From NCBI RefSeq assembly GCF_031426495.1, contig NZ_JANPLK010000003.1:23344-87343 (forward strand): a stretch of 64,000 nucleotides of DNA, given 5' to 3'. The notes under the pieces were generated by a model. That model was given only the letters and a program-made list of their open reading frames with translations, was not told the origin of the DNA and ran no database searches. Position numbers and translations under genes: made by a program. Positions 1 through 8,259 of the stretch are shown in pieces. The stretch is from Gemmatimonas sp. Its GTDB lineage: Bacteria > Gemmatimonadota > Gemmatimonadetes > Gemmatimonadales > Gemmatimonadaceae. Position 1 is the first letter of the stretch; every line of letters begins with the position of its first letter.

Positions 1-1
1 C

Positions 2-823
2 CTGCACCGCCTGCACGACGAGGATCCGACGTTCAGTGTGCATTACAATCCCGAGACGCACGAAACGATCGTCGGCGGCATGGGCGAGCGGCATCTCGAT
101 GTGTCGATGGCCGTGCTGCGACGCAAATTCGGCGTGCAGGCCGACCTGTCGAAGCCGCGCATCGCGTTTCGCGAAACGCTCTCCGCGAAGGCTGAAGGCC
201 AAGGGCGACACAAGAAGCAAACAGGTGGCCGCGGACAGTTCGGCGATTGCTGGGTGCGACTGAGTCCGATGCCGCGTGGCGAAGGCTATCTCTTCGACGA
301 TGCCATCGTGGGCGGCGTGATTCCGTCCAAGTACATCCCGGCGGTCGACCGCGGTGTGCAGGAGGCCGCCGCGCGAGGCGTGCTGGGTGGCTTCCCGCTC
401 GTGGACTTCCGCGCCGAGCTGTACGACGGCTCCACCCACTCGGTGGATTCGAACGAAATGGCGTTCAAAATGGCGGGGATTCTCGCCTTCAAGTCGGTCG
501 CGCCGAAGTGTCGACCGGTGCTGCTCGAGCCGCTCGATCTCCTCGAGATCACGGTACCCGACCGCTTCCTCGGCGATGTGCTCGGCGATCTCTCCGGCCG
601 CCGTGGCCACATTCTCGGCACCGACTCCACCGGCGACCGCCGTGTCGTGCGCGCGGTCGTGCCGCAATCGGAGCTGCATCTCTACGCCACGCAACTGTTC
701 TCACTCACGCACGGCCACGGACAGTTCGTGCGGCGCTTCAATGGCTACGAGCAGGTGCCGAATGAGGCGACGCAGAAGATTGTCGCGGAGTATGCGAAGG
801 AGCGCGAAGCGATCGAGGCCTGA
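2..823 (+). CDS. Elongation factor G-like GTPase, C-terminal part (5' truncated by window edge)
   Basis: The reading frame is open from the first bases of the window, so only the last 273 or so residues are present: the end of domain III plus domains IV and V of a translational GTPase. Visible EF-G hallmarks are GGMGERHLDV near the start, then a domain IV stretch (HKKQTGGRGQFGDCWVRL), DGSTHSVDSNEMAFKMA, and the domain V core LEITVPDRFLGDVLGDLSGRRG. The GRGQFGDCW variant resembles the EF-G-like second paralogues found in several phyla more than housekeeping EF-G (GSGQYADVW). I therefore call it EF-G-like rather than fusA; that subgroup call is inference. The G domain lies outside the window. 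A hairpin follows the stop codon, and thyX converges from the other side. Confidence 0.9.
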   Translation: MHRLHDEDPTFSVHYNPETHETIVGGMGERHLDVSMAVLRRKFGVQADLSKPRIAFRETLSAKAEGQGRHKKQTGGRGQFGDCWVRLSPMPRGEGYLFDDAIVGGVIPSKYIPAVDRGVQEAAARGVLGGFPLVDFRAELYDGSTHSVDSNEMAFKMAGILAFKSVAPKCRPVLLEPLDLLEITVPDRFLGDVLGDLSGRRGHILGTDSTGDRRVVRAVVPQSELHLYATQLFSLTHGHGQFVRRFNGYEQVPNEATQKIVAEYAKEREAIEA

Positions 824-845
824 AATTGGTAGTGGTGGTGTGTAG

Positions 846-879
846 GGGCACTGGGCGATGAAGTCGTCACCCAGTGCCC
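846..879. terminator. Convergent terminator hairpin between the EF-G-like gene and thyX
   Basis: A perfect 10-bp stem (arms 846-855 and 870-879, GGGCACTGGG and its complement) with a 14-nt loop fills the 65-bp gap between two converging genes. It could terminate both directions. There is no strong T-tract on either side. Confidence 0.6.
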
Positions 880-888
880 ACTGCGGCA

Positions 889-1656
889 TCACACCTTGTG
901 GTACGAAATCCGCGCCGCTTCCCGTCGATCCGCGCCCTCGTAAATCTCGAAATCGCTGAAGAACGCCGGCGCTTCCTGCGTGAGCACGCGGAGCGCCATC
1001 ACCGCCAACCGGCGGATCTCGAGCTCGGCGCCTTCGCTCGAACGCAGCTCCAGCATCGTGCGCCAGGCACGCGCGTTGGCGGTGACCACGATCTTCGTTT
1101 CCGTGCTGTTCGGCAGCACGCCGCGCGCCGCTTCACGCGCCATTTTGCGGCGGTGCACCTTGTCGTCCACCCAGGCGTACCGCGTCATCAGCGACTCGAC
1201 CAGTGAGATGTAGCTCTCCACGGCGCTCGTGACCTGCGCACGCCACGCCTGCTCGAGTGGTTCGTCGCCGATCATCGCCGGCGGCATCACGAACTGCGCG
1301 TCGCTTTCATCGACGTAGCGCTGCGACAGCTGTGAATAGGCGAAGCCAGCACGGTGGCGCACCAACTCGTGCGTGAGCGACCGGCTCACGCCCTCAAAGA
1401 GGATCGAGTAGCTCGCATGTTCGAGCACGCTGCCGTGCCCCTGCTTCTTGATGTTCTCGAGGTAATCCCGCGTGGTCCGGCCGGCCGGATTCCGCTGGCT
1501 CATGTAGCAGAGGCGGCCGGCGAACTCGGCGAGCCGCTCGCCATCGGTGGATTCACCGATCCACTGCACGGGCAGATGGCTGGCCTCGACGAACTGGGGA
1601 CGAGCGAGCACGGTGATCGTGGGCTCGCGGAGAATCGCGGCGTCAGAGAGCGGCAT
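889..1656 (-). CDS. thyX: Flavin-dependent thymidylate synthase
   Basis: This 255-residue protein converts dUMP to dTMP using FAD, NADPH and methylene-tetrahydrofolate. The ThyX motif is at residues 100-111 (RHRAGFAYSQLS), followed by QRYVDES. The spacing between RHR and the serine is eight residues, the longer RHRX8S variant. GHGSVLEHASYSILFEGVSR upstream is also typical of the family. The length matches the family (about 220-260). No thyA or dihydrofolate reductase gene lies in the window, as expected for a ThyX user, though the rest of the genome is not visible. It is transcribed divergently from a MarR-type regulator across a 111-bp spacer that holds an inverted repeat. Confidence 0.96.
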   Translation of the reverse strand: MPLSDAAILREPTITVLARPQFVEASHLPVQWIGESTDGERLAEFAGRLCYMSQRNPAGRTTRDYLENIKKQGHGSVLEHASYSILFEGVSRSLTHELVRHRAGFAYSQLSQRYVDESDAQFVMPPAMIGDEPLEQAWRAQVTSAVESYISLVESLMTRYAWVDDKVHRRKMAREAARGVLPNSTETKIVVTANARAWRTMLELRSSEGAELEIRRLAVMALRVLTQEAPAFFSDFEIYEGADRREAARISYHKV

Positions 1657-1708
1657 AACGGAGAAATCGGGTGAATGAGGCGCTGGCGGCAGAGCGGTAA
1701 TGTCGTAA

Positions 1709-1734
1709 TATCGCCAATATCGTCAGCGGCGATA
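1709..1734. promoter_or_regulatory. Inverted repeat in the thyX / marR divergent spacer (possible operator)
   Basis: TATCGCC (1709-1715) and GGCGATA (1728-1734) form a perfect 7-bp inverted repeat with a 12-nt gap, about 19 bp centre to centre. It lies between the two divergent start codons. MarR-family dimers usually bind such sites in their own promoter, so autoregulation is plausible. No binding evidence is visible, and the repeat is short enough to occur by chance in GC-rich DNA. Confidence 0.35.
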
Positions 1735-1767
1735 CGCCGCCCCGCACGATCCTCCAAGCCGTCCCTT

Positions 1768-2256
1768 ATGCCCGAACGCACGTCTGGCCGCACGCTGCAG
1801 GAAGAGATTCAGCAATCTCGACCCTTCCGCTCCCGGTCGCAGGAGGCGACGATCGCCCTCATGCGGACCGCGTCGGTCGTCAGCCGACGGTTTGCGCGGG
1901 TGGTCGAGCCGCATGGCCTCAGCCTCGCCCAGTACAATGTGCTCCGCATCCTGCGCGGTGCCGGCGATGCAGGGCTCCCCACGTTGGCGATTCGGGACCG
2001 CATGATCGACGAAGGGTCGACCGTGACCCGCCTGCTCGACAAGCTGGAGAAGGCGTCGCTCGTCACGAGGGATCGCTCCCGTCCTGACCGCCGTCAGGTG
2101 CTCTGCACGATCACGGAGCAGGGCGAGGCGCTGCTGGCCTTGCTCGATCCCCAAATCGACGCCGCTGATCTCACCGCGATGGCCATGCTGACGCCGGAAC
2201 AACTCGACGCCCTGCTGTCAATTCTCGCTACAATTCGCGCGGAAATGCCCGAGTAG
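1768..2256 (+). CDS. MarR-family transcriptional regulator
   Basis: A 162-residue winged-helix regulator. The recognition region reads LSLAQYNVLRILRGAGDAGLPTLAIRDRMIDEGSTVTRLLDKLEKASLVTRDRSRPDRRQV in order (helix-turn-helix then wing), with the DRRQV wing motif typical of MarR proteins. Start: the frame is open further upstream, but the ATG at 1768 (MPERTSG) gives a normal MarR length and leaves the divergent promoter region free. The ligand and targets cannot be told from sequence. Its own spacer contains an inverted repeat that may be its operator. The divergent neighbour is thyX, which may simply share the spacer rather than be a target. Confidence 0.9.
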   Translation: MPERTSGRTLQEEIQQSRPFRSRSQEATIALMRTASVVSRRFARVVEPHGLSLAQYNVLRILRGAGDAGLPTLAIRDRMIDEGSTVTRLLDKLEKASLVTRDRSRPDRRQVLCTITEQGEALLALLDPQIDAADLTAMAMLTPEQLDALLSILATIRAEMPE

Positions 2257-2277
2257 AGTCTACACCATAACGCCATC

Positions 2278-2298
2278 ATGGCGCGACTTACGCGCCAT
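2278..2298. terminator. Hairpin between marR and the pseudopilin operon
   Basis: ATGGCGCG (2278-2285), a 5-nt loop, and CGCGCCAT (2291-2298) make a perfect 8-bp stem between two converging genes. It is a likely bidirectional transcription stop, without a marked T-tract. Confidence 0.5.
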
Positions 2299-2310
2299 CT
2301 GTACGTTCGA

Positions 2311-3450
2311 TCAGAAGAACTGCACCCACGAACGATGCTTCGACCGAGAGGGAACGGCCTGCGAGCTCAAGGCCTTCTCGATCGCGCACGCGGAGTATCT
2401 CAGCCCCGCGTTGCCGCGAAGGCGGGTGCCGGCGCCATTCACATTCCGGGACATGACGGCGCCGTAGAGATCCATGTTCCCCTCGCCCCAGAATTCGTCG
2501 CGGACAAGAATAAGTCCGACGAACGTGAAGTTGCCGCGAATGTTCAGGCGACCGTCCACGATCAGAAGACCCTGACCCCGGCCGCTCGTCAAATCGAGAT
2601 TGCCGGCCGAGTAGATAATGGGGAAGTAGTTCTGGCATCCGACCACGGCACCGCCCGCACGGCTGGGCTCTCCCCAATTGCCCATGCCGTAGGTGCACGT
2701 CGAAAAACTGCCGACCGGCGACGGATTCACGTTGCCGGATATCCGGATATTGGCCCGCGCGACCATCGAGGCCCAGCTCTCTGTGCCAAAGAGGGTCAGG
2801 GCGTTGGCGTCGCTCAAGCCGACATCGACGTTCGTGCCGCCTACCGCCTGCGTTGACGGCTTCTGAATCGCGAGCAAAGTGCCAGGCTTGTAGCTGATCG
2901 CAAACGTATCGCTGGCGCTCGCGCAGCCGGACCATCCGGGCGGCGTCGTGTTGCGACCCGTGACATTGGGAGAGCCTTGCACATCCACGTTCCCGAGCGC
3001 GGTCAACACGCTCCCCGGCCTCAGCGATGGGCTCGCCATGCGCACCAACATCGACACCTGACGCTGCGATTCGAGTTGTCCGTTGCCGACGCTCGAGCGC
3101 CCAAGTGAACTGATGACGAACGTCGCCGCGTTGAGTCGCATCACCGCGACCTTCGCCGTGTCACCAATGGTGACGACGACGTTGCTCGAGTCGATGCCGC
3201 CGACGGGGAGCGCATTCCGCGCGGCCGTCCAGTTGGCCAGCTGGCCATTCAAGCCGTACTCGGCGATCGTCAGCGCCCGCTGCTGCGAGAGCATGTTCCG
3301 CCCCGCCTTGAACTCATGCATCGTCCCCATGACCGCGCTGAGTGACAGCACCGCGAGCAGCACCATGGCGATGATCACGAACATGAGGGCACTGCCGCGG
3401 CGCGCGCGAACGACACGCCGTGGAGGATACGAAACAGTCATCGTCGTCAT
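2311..3450 (-). CDS. PilX-like pilus assembly / minor pseudopilin protein
   Basis: This 379-residue protein has a short basic N-terminus, then a single hydrophobic helix (residues about 19-42, SALMFVIIAMVLLAVLSLSA) followed by a long extracytoplasmic region rich in N, G, S and V. The arrangement RRGSALMFVIIAMVLL resembles PilX-type proteins, which carry a variant of the prepilin cleavage motif (G followed by S/A rather than FTLIE). It is the last gene of a four-gene pseudopilin operon, and its ATG overlaps the upstream stop in an ATGA. Its size (PilX proteins are usually 150-200 residues) suggests an added surface domain. That domain has beta-rich composition and no motif I recognise. Confidence 0.65.
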   Translation of the reverse strand: MTTMTVSYPPRRVVRARRGSALMFVIIAMVLLAVLSLSAVMGTMHEFKAGRNMLSQQRALTIAEYGLNGQLANWTAARNALPVGGIDSSNVVVTIGDTAKVAVMRLNAATFVISSLGRSSVGNGQLESQRQVSMLVRMASPSLRPGSVLTALGNVDVQGSPNVTGRNTTPPGWSGCASASDTFAISYKPGTLLAIQKPSTQAVGGTNVDVGLSDANALTLFGTESWASMVARANIRISGNVNPSPVGSFSTCTYGMGNWGEPSRAGGAVVGCQNYFPIIYSAGNLDLTSGRGQGLLIVDGRLNIRGNFTFVGLILVRDEFWGEGNMDLYGAVMSRNVNGAGTRLRGNAGLRYSACAIEKALSSQAVPSRSKHRSWVQFF

Positions 3451-4364
3451 CGGCGGTTCCGGAGGGCGATGCTTACAAGGAGTGAATCGGAAACAGCAGT
3501 GGAGCTCGTTCCGACAACGCCCGAACTGCGTTCACCGGAGGCGCGCGCCACGACATCGATACGGGCAATGCGGTGACTCGACGCGATCGCCGTCACGGCA
3601 ACGCCGACGCTGTCATACATCGCGAGACCAAGACCGCCGGTGCCCGCCGCACTCGCCGCCTGAAACGGTCCGGCAACCGGAACCACCGCCGTCCATGCGC
3701 CTCCGGCGTACTCCGAGCGGCCCAGATACCACGCCCCCGATGTCTGTGTGGCCAGTGCGTATCGCGTGGTGCGCAACAGCCGCAGCGGCGCTCCCGCCAC
3801 GACAGAGTCGGGCAGGTTCGGCGTTACGCCAAGCCGTAGGCGCGACTTCCCGGCATCGAGCGCGGCATCCACGTACGGAGAGGGGGCGCAGGTCGTCGTG
3901 CTACTCGACACGCTGGTGATCCGGTGCGCCGACCAGTATTCACCGGCGACCCCGGATGAATCGTTGCGCAACACCACCACCGTATCACCAATCGACGGAT
4001 CGCTCGCGAAGTTGGACAGCTGCATCCGTGTGGTCGTCGTCGGCACGAGATCCAGCTGGGTGCGCGACGGCGTCGCGCAGACCACCGACGCGCCAAGCAC
4101 GGCACGGAACGTGATCGACATGCGATCGAAGGCGATGATGTCGCTGGCCGCTGACGACACGCCGCGCAGTTCGGTGGACATCATGTTCACCGCCGTCCGC
4201 AGTTCGCGACGCACGTCCATTTGCTGCGTCGTGCGCTGGAAGAAGCGCTGTTGGCCCACCATCACGGCCGTCACCATGGTGCCGAGCAGCCCCAGGATCG
4301 TCATCGTGATCAGTAGTTCGATGAGCGTGAATCCGCGTCGGCGCGGGCGAGTTGGATGCATCAT
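3447..4364 (-). CDS. PilW-like minor pseudopilin
   Basis: A 305-residue type IV pilin-like protein. A near-N-terminal prepilin motif RRRGFTLIELLITMTILGLL gives a short basic leader, the peptidase site G|F and Glu+5, then one transmembrane helix. The extracytoplasmic part (VMVGQQRFFQRTTQQMDVRREL onward) follows the PilW/GspJ pattern. Start: two ATGs lie side by side. The outer one (4364) overlaps the stop of the upstream gene as ATGA, which I favour because every junction in this operon overlaps. It would be processed by a PilD-type peptidase, not encoded in this window. It probably forms part of the tip complex of a type IV pilus or type II secretion pseudopilus. Confidence 0.85.
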   Translation of the reverse strand: MMHPTRPRRRGFTLIELLITMTILGLLGTMVTAVMVGQQRFFQRTTQQMDVRRELRTAVNMMSTELRGVSSAASDIIAFDRMSITFRAVLGASVVCATPSRTQLDLVPTTTTRMQLSNFASDPSIGDTVVVLRNDSSGVAGEYWSAHRITSVSSSTTTCAPSPYVDAALDAGKSRLRLGVTPNLPDSVVAGAPLRLLRTTRYALATQTSGAWYLGRSEYAGGAWTAVVPVAGPFQAASAAGTGGLGLAMYDSVGVAVTAIASSHRIARIDVVARASGERSSGVVGTSSTAVSDSLLVSIALRNRR

Positions 4365-4768
4365 CGGCAGGGCACGATCGTCGTATAGGTCAAGGGCTTC
4401 GTCTGTCGCGGAATCGTCACCGTGACCACCACCACCGCCGTGTTCACGCCTTGCGTGACGACCCACGACTCCTGAATGCCGCGTGTGGTGCGGCTGGCTG
4501 ACGCCACGCCCGGCTGCGACAGATTGGTGCATGACAGGCTGGCGAGCGAATCCAGACGCGACTGCGCCACGGCCGCCGCGATCGACTGACGACGGCCGCC
4601 GCCCATCTGCTTCGCCACGGCGTTCGACGTCGACAGTAGCCCGCCGATCGCCACCATGAGCAGCACGAACGCGATGAGCACCTCGATGATCGACGAGCCG
4701 CGCCGCTTACGCGAGATGCGCTTACGCGAGATGCGCTTACGCGAGACGTGCTTCCTCACAGTCGGCAC
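4361..4768 (-). CDS. PilV-like minor pseudopilin
   Basis: A 135-residue prepilin-like protein. After an unusually long, highly basic leader (RKHVSRKRISRKRISRKRR) comes GSSIIEVLIAFVLLMVAIGGLL, the prepilin cleavage site with Glu+5 and the transmembrane helix of PilV/GspI-type proteins. The leader is encoded by three 15-bp tandem repeats (4704-4748), so its length may vary between strains. The start is a GTG at 4768, giving a 13-bp overlap with the preceding gene. Downstream it overlaps the PilW-like gene by 4 bp. The order FimT/GspH, PilV, PilW, PilX is the usual order of minor pilin operons. Confidence 0.8.
   Translation of the reverse strand: MPTVRKHVSRKRISRKRISRKRRGSSIIEVLIAFVLLMVAIGGLLSTSNAVAKQMGGGRRQSIAAAVAQSRLDSLASLSCTNLSQPGVASASRTTRGIQESWVVTQGVNTAVVVVTVTIPRQTKPLTYTTIVPCR
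4704..4748 (-). repeat. Three 15-bp tandem repeats within the PilV-like leader
   Basis: The unit CGCTTACGCGAGATG (plus-strand reading) occurs at 4704-4718 and 4719-4733 and, with one change, at 4734-4748. Being a multiple of three, it adds ISRKR-type residues to the prepilin leader without shifting the frame. Confidence 0.9.
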
Positions 4769-5244
4769 CCGCGTCGCAATACCACGCCGGCGCCACTCAC
4801 GCAGACGGTGTCGGCATAGGAGCCGAGCGTGATCCTATACTTCGCAATCGTCGCGCTCACCGGGGTCACCAGACCGCGCGCATCAAAGGCAATCGAGGTC
4901 GGCGCCGCGCCAATCGCGGTGATGGTCGTGCCGAAGGTCGAACTGAAGAGGAGCGGTCGGATCACCTGAGTCACCGTATTCGTCAAACCGCTCAACACGG
5001 TCACGCCAACGGTGTTACCGCTCAGTGTGAGTGTGGAACGCTTGCCTTTCTGCATGGCGACGGCGCGCGCGGTGGCAAACGTCGACTCCAGCGTCTCGTG
5101 GCTCGCGCGTAGCGCCGTCCGGGCCTTCAGCTCGGTGATCTTCGGCACGGTGATCACGAACAAGGTCCCCATGATCGCGACGACCATGAGGACTTCGGCG
5201 AGCGTGAACCCGCGATGATGAGCAGACGATGATGTATGAAGCAC
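4756..5244 (-). CDS. GspH/FimT-family pseudopilin
   Basis: This prepilin-like protein carries RGFTLAEVLMVVAIMGTLFVITVPKI, the canonical cleavage site (G|F), Glu+5 and N-terminal helix, then a GspH-like globular region (RTALRASHETLESTFATARAVAMQKGKRSTLTL). The GTG at 5244 gives a 12-residue leader (VLHTSSSAHHRG), usual for prepilins. An ATG at 5346 in the same frame would give a 46-residue leader and 196 residues in total; I cannot exclude it because neither start has a strong ribosome-binding site. It is the first gene of the four-gene minor pseudopilin operon. The 180-odd bases upstream are the only room for the operon promoter. Confidence 0.8.
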   Translation of the reverse strand: MLHTSSSAHHRGFTLAEVLMVVAIMGTLFVITVPKITELKARTALRASHETLESTFATARAVAMQKGKRSTLTLSGNTVGVTVLSGLTNTVTQVIRPLLFSSTFGTTITAIGAAPTSIAFDARGLVTPVSATIAKYRITLGSYADTVCVSGAGVVLRRGCRL

Positions 5245-5427
5245 AGGTAAAGACAAGTGTCGGCAGGAGACGACCAGAACCGTACTCTCGTTTCGTCCCA
5301 ATGTTTGCCGTTTTACCAGGGGCCTTTGGCCGACTTCCGCCCTCATTGCCCGTAACGAGTCGTACTATCACAATCCGGGTGCTGGAAAGGAGATCCATCC
5401 CGCATTCCGTCTCAATGCTGGCCGGGA

Positions 5428-7101
5428 CTAGCCTTCCAATCCGTCCAATCGGAAGCGATTCCAGCTTCGGGTCCGCTCGATGTCGTCGAGCGCCGCACGC
5501 GCGACGGCGGGAAGAGGCGGCGCCTCCGGATCGTGCCGTAACACGGTGATCGCCTGGTCGCCCTCGCGCGCGATCTTGCATCCCGGGTTCAGTACACCGG
5601 ACGGATCCGCCGCGTCCTTCACGTGCGCGAACGCCGCCCGCGCCTCGAGCCCCCAGACGCGGTCCATCAGCGGCGCCCGCAAGCGACCGTCGCCGTGCTC
5701 GCCAGACAGGGTGCCACCGAGCACCGCCGTGAGTTCGCAGACGCGATCGAGAATGCCGTGCACGCGATCCCGCCATCCGCTGCGCGTCACGTCCACTAGC
5801 GGATTCACATGGGCGTGGGCATCACCGGCGTGACCGAAGATCACGCCAGGCATCTCGAAATGATCGAGCGCCCGGCGCACGCCGCGCACATAGTCGGGGA
5901 ACCGATCGAGCGGCACGCAGCCGTCTTCGATGAACTGCATCGATCGCAGTCGCGGCGCGAGCCGTGAGAGAATCGGACTCGCCGCGTGACGCAGCGCCCA
6001 CAACCGATGCTCATTGGCGGCATCGACCGCCGTATGCACCTCACTCGCACCATGTCGTGTGGCGCGCGCGCCCAGATGCGTCATCGCCTGCAACGCCTCC
6101 CCCGCCGACTCCCCTTCAACTTCCATGAGCAGCACGGCCTCGGCGTGCGACGGAATCCCCGTCGGGCCATCAGAAGCGGCCACGTCGAGAAAGGTGCGAT
6201 CGAGGAGCTCGCAGGCGGTCGCACCATCACTGCGGGCCTCGACGGCGCAGGCGGTGGCCGCCTCCAACGAGTCGAAGATCGCCAGAATCGTCGCCGTTGC
6301 CCCCGCCACCGGAATGAGCGAGAGCTCCACTTCGGTGAAGAGCGCGAGCGTGCCCTCGCTGCCGACCAGCAGATCCACCAGATGCCCATCGGCGCGCAAC
6401 GTATCGGCGATGGCGTACCCCGACGACTCCTTACGAACGCCGACGTGCGTCAGTGCATACGCCGGGATCTCGCTGCCGAGTTGCGCGCTGATCTGCGACA
6501 ACGCATCGGAGATGCGCCGCACGGCGGGTACGCCGATCGGCCACGGCGCACCGCGTCGCACCCACACATCGGTGCCGTCATCGAACACGCATCGCACGCC
6601 ATGCACCCACGGCCGGGTGGCGCCGAACTTGAGCGTGCGCGCTCCCGCCGCGTTGGCGCCCACCATACCGCCGATCGTGCAGAACGCCCCGCTCGACGGA
6701 TCCACCGGAAAGCGCAGCCCTTCGCGGCGCGCCGCATCATCGATCTCGCCCCGCGTCGCTCCGGCGCCCACACGGATCAGGCGACCGTCCACGTCGACCG
6801 GGCCTACCTGCCGCAGGCGGCTCAGGTCGACGATCACGCCAGGACCCACCGCGCCGGCGGCCATACCGCTCCCCGAACCGCGCGGCATCAGCGCGATGCC
6901 CTCACGTTTGCTCCAGCGCACCAGCGCAGGCACGTCGTCGGCGTCGGCAGGAACGGCCACACCCGCCGGTATGCACCGCGCGATTCCGGCACCCTCGGCG
7001 TACATGGCCCGGGCGAGCAGGTCGGTGCGGAATACACCACGGAAGTCGGGAGGAGACTCGATCACCCTTGGAACCTCGTGTCCCCACGACCGCCGCGGCA
7101 A
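5428..7101 (-). CDS. FAD-linked oxidase, D-lactate/glycolate dehydrogenase (GlcD/DLD) type
   Basis: A 557-residue flavoprotein of the vanillyl-alcohol-oxidase/PCMH superfamily. The N-terminal FAD domain shows VRWSKREGIALMPRGSGSGM, DLSRLRQV, and the pyrophosphate-binding stretch FPVDPSSGAFCTIGGMVGANAAGARTLKFGAT. The C-terminal substrate domain ends with the signature LGGTLSGEHGDGRLRAPLM and DPSGVLNPGCKI, both typical of D-2-hydroxyacid dehydrogenases. It probably oxidises a D-2-hydroxy acid such as D-lactate or glycolate and feeds electrons to the respiratory chain. The exact substrate is not evident. There is no GlcE/GlcF partner beside it and no fused iron-sulfur domain, so it appears to be a single-subunit enzyme. 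It is divergent from the squalene/phytoene synthase gene. Confidence 0.88.
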   Translation of the reverse strand: MPRRSWGHEVPRVIESPPDFRGVFRTDLLARAMYAEGAGIARCIPAGVAVPADADDVPALVRWSKREGIALMPRGSGSGMAAGAVGPGVIVDLSRLRQVGPVDVDGRLIRVGAGATRGEIDDAARREGLRFPVDPSSGAFCTIGGMVGANAAGARTLKFGATRPWVHGVRCVFDDGTDVWVRRGAPWPIGVPAVRRISDALSQISAQLGSEIPAYALTHVGVRKESSGYAIADTLRADGHLVDLLVGSEGTLALFTEVELSLIPVAGATATILAIFDSLEAATACAVEARSDGATACELLDRTFLDVAASDGPTGIPSHAEAVLLMEVEGESAGEALQAMTHLGARATRHGASEVHTAVDAANEHRLWALRHAASPILSRLAPRLRSMQFIEDGCVPLDRFPDYVRGVRRALDHFEMPGVIFGHAGDAHAHVNPLVDVTRSGWRDRVHGILDRVCELTAVLGGTLSGEHGDGRLRAPLMDRVWGLEARAAFAHVKDAADPSGVLNPGCKIAREGDQAITVLRHDPEAPPLPAVARAALDDIERTRSWNRFRLDGLEG

Positions 7102-7191
7102 GGCCCTTTCGGGCCCGGACTGTTCATTCTATTACCCCTCCGTCCAGACTTGGTGACGCACGGCTGTGCCGCGCATCGTATCTTGCACGAC

Positions 7192-8259
7192 ATGACCCTG
7201 CCGATCGCTGTCTCTGCCGCCCTGTCCCAGCGCGATGCCGCCCGCTTCTGCGAGGCCATCCTGCCGGCAGTGTCGCGCACGTTTGCGCTCGGCATCAAAG
7301 TCCTGCCGGGTGCGCTCGGTCAGGCGGTGCTCGATGCGTATCTGTTGTGCCGCATTGCCGATACCGTCGAAGACGCGCCGGCGGTCGATCCGCAGGTGAA
7401 GGCGGCGCTATTCGACGACTTCCTCGCGGCGTTCAACGATGCCGCGGCGCTCGAGCGGTTTCTGCAGGGTGTAAAGCCGCTCGTGGGCGACGAAGCGCAT
7501 CTGTCGCTTACGCTCAACGCCGACCTCGTGTTTGCGCACTTCTCGGGGCTGCCGCCAAAAACGCGCGGCGTGGTGCAGAAGTGGGTCGGCGAGATGACGA
7601 TCGGCATGCGCAAGTTCGTGCTGCTCTATCCCGACGGCATCCGCATTCAGACCGTCGAGGAGTACAAGGAGTACTGCTACTACGTGGCGGGCACGGTAGG
7701 CTACATGCTCACCGACCTGTGGCACGAACACTCGTCGAGCATCGGCACCAAACGCTACGCCATTCTGCGCGAGCGCTGCCGCGCCTTCGCCGAGGCGCTG
7801 CAAACCGTGAATATCCTGAAGGACGTTGCGGTCGATGCCGAGAAGGAGAATTCCGTGTACGTGCCCGAGGAGCTGCTGCGTGCGCACGGCAGCTCGCAGA
7901 GCAGTATTCTGGCGCCCGAACTCCTCGCGAAGAACCGGGAAGCGCTGACCCAGCTGATTCAGTTGGCCTGGCACGACCTCGAAGAAGCGCGCATGTACCT
8001 CCTGCTCATCCCGCGCCGCGCCATTTCGATTCGCCTGTTCTGCATTCTGCCGCTGCTGCTGGCCTACGCCACGTTGCGTGATCTCGTGCAGAGTACGGCC
8101 ATGCTCAAGCCGGGTGGGTCGGTCAAGATCTCGCGTCGCGAAGTGAAGTCGTTGCTGATGACCGGCTCGATGCTCGTCATGAGCAACATGGGCGTGCGCT
8201 GGCTGGTCGAGCGGGTGCGCCGACGCGCGTTCGTGCTGGAGCTGGTTACCGCGCCGTAA
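7192..8259 (+). CDS. Squalene/phytoene synthase family protein
   Basis: A 355-residue head-to-head prenyl transferase that condenses two C15 or C20 prenyl diphosphates. The first Asp-rich motif is DTVED at 57-61 (LCRIADTVED) and the second is N207..D211..D215 (VNILKDVAVD), which together bind diphosphate through Mg2+. EYCYYVAGTVGYMLTDL at 160-176 is also characteristic. Two hydrophobic C-terminal segments (ISIRLFCILPLLLAYATL and near VKSLLMTGSMLVMSNMG) hint at membrane association, as in squalene synthases. The region around residues 130-180 looks more like squalene synthase than CrtB, so squalene and hopanoid supply is my first guess and carotenoids the second. Start: the frame runs far upstream, but ATG 7192 fits the family N-terminus and the divergent spacer. 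Confidence 0.88.
   Translation: MTLPIAVSAALSQRDAARFCEAILPAVSRTFALGIKVLPGALGQAVLDAYLLCRIADTVEDAPAVDPQVKAALFDDFLAAFNDAAALERFLQGVKPLVGDEAHLSLTLNADLVFAHFSGLPPKTRGVVQKWVGEMTIGMRKFVLLYPDGIRIQTVEEYKEYCYYVAGTVGYMLTDLWHEHSSSIGTKRYAILRERCRAFAEALQTVNILKDVAVDAEKENSVYVPEELLRAHGSSQSSILAPELLAKNREALTQLIQLAWHDLEEARMYLLLIPRRAISIRLFCILPLLLAYATLRDLVQSTAMLKPGGSVKISRREVKSLLMTGSMLVMSNMGVRWLVERVRRRAFVLELVTAP

Noticed and set aside
5986..7191. 402-codon in-frame extension upstream of the squalene/phytoene synthase
   Set aside because: It runs antisense through the FAD oxidase gene, has Arg/His-rich composition and no domain, while the family N-terminus begins at 7192.
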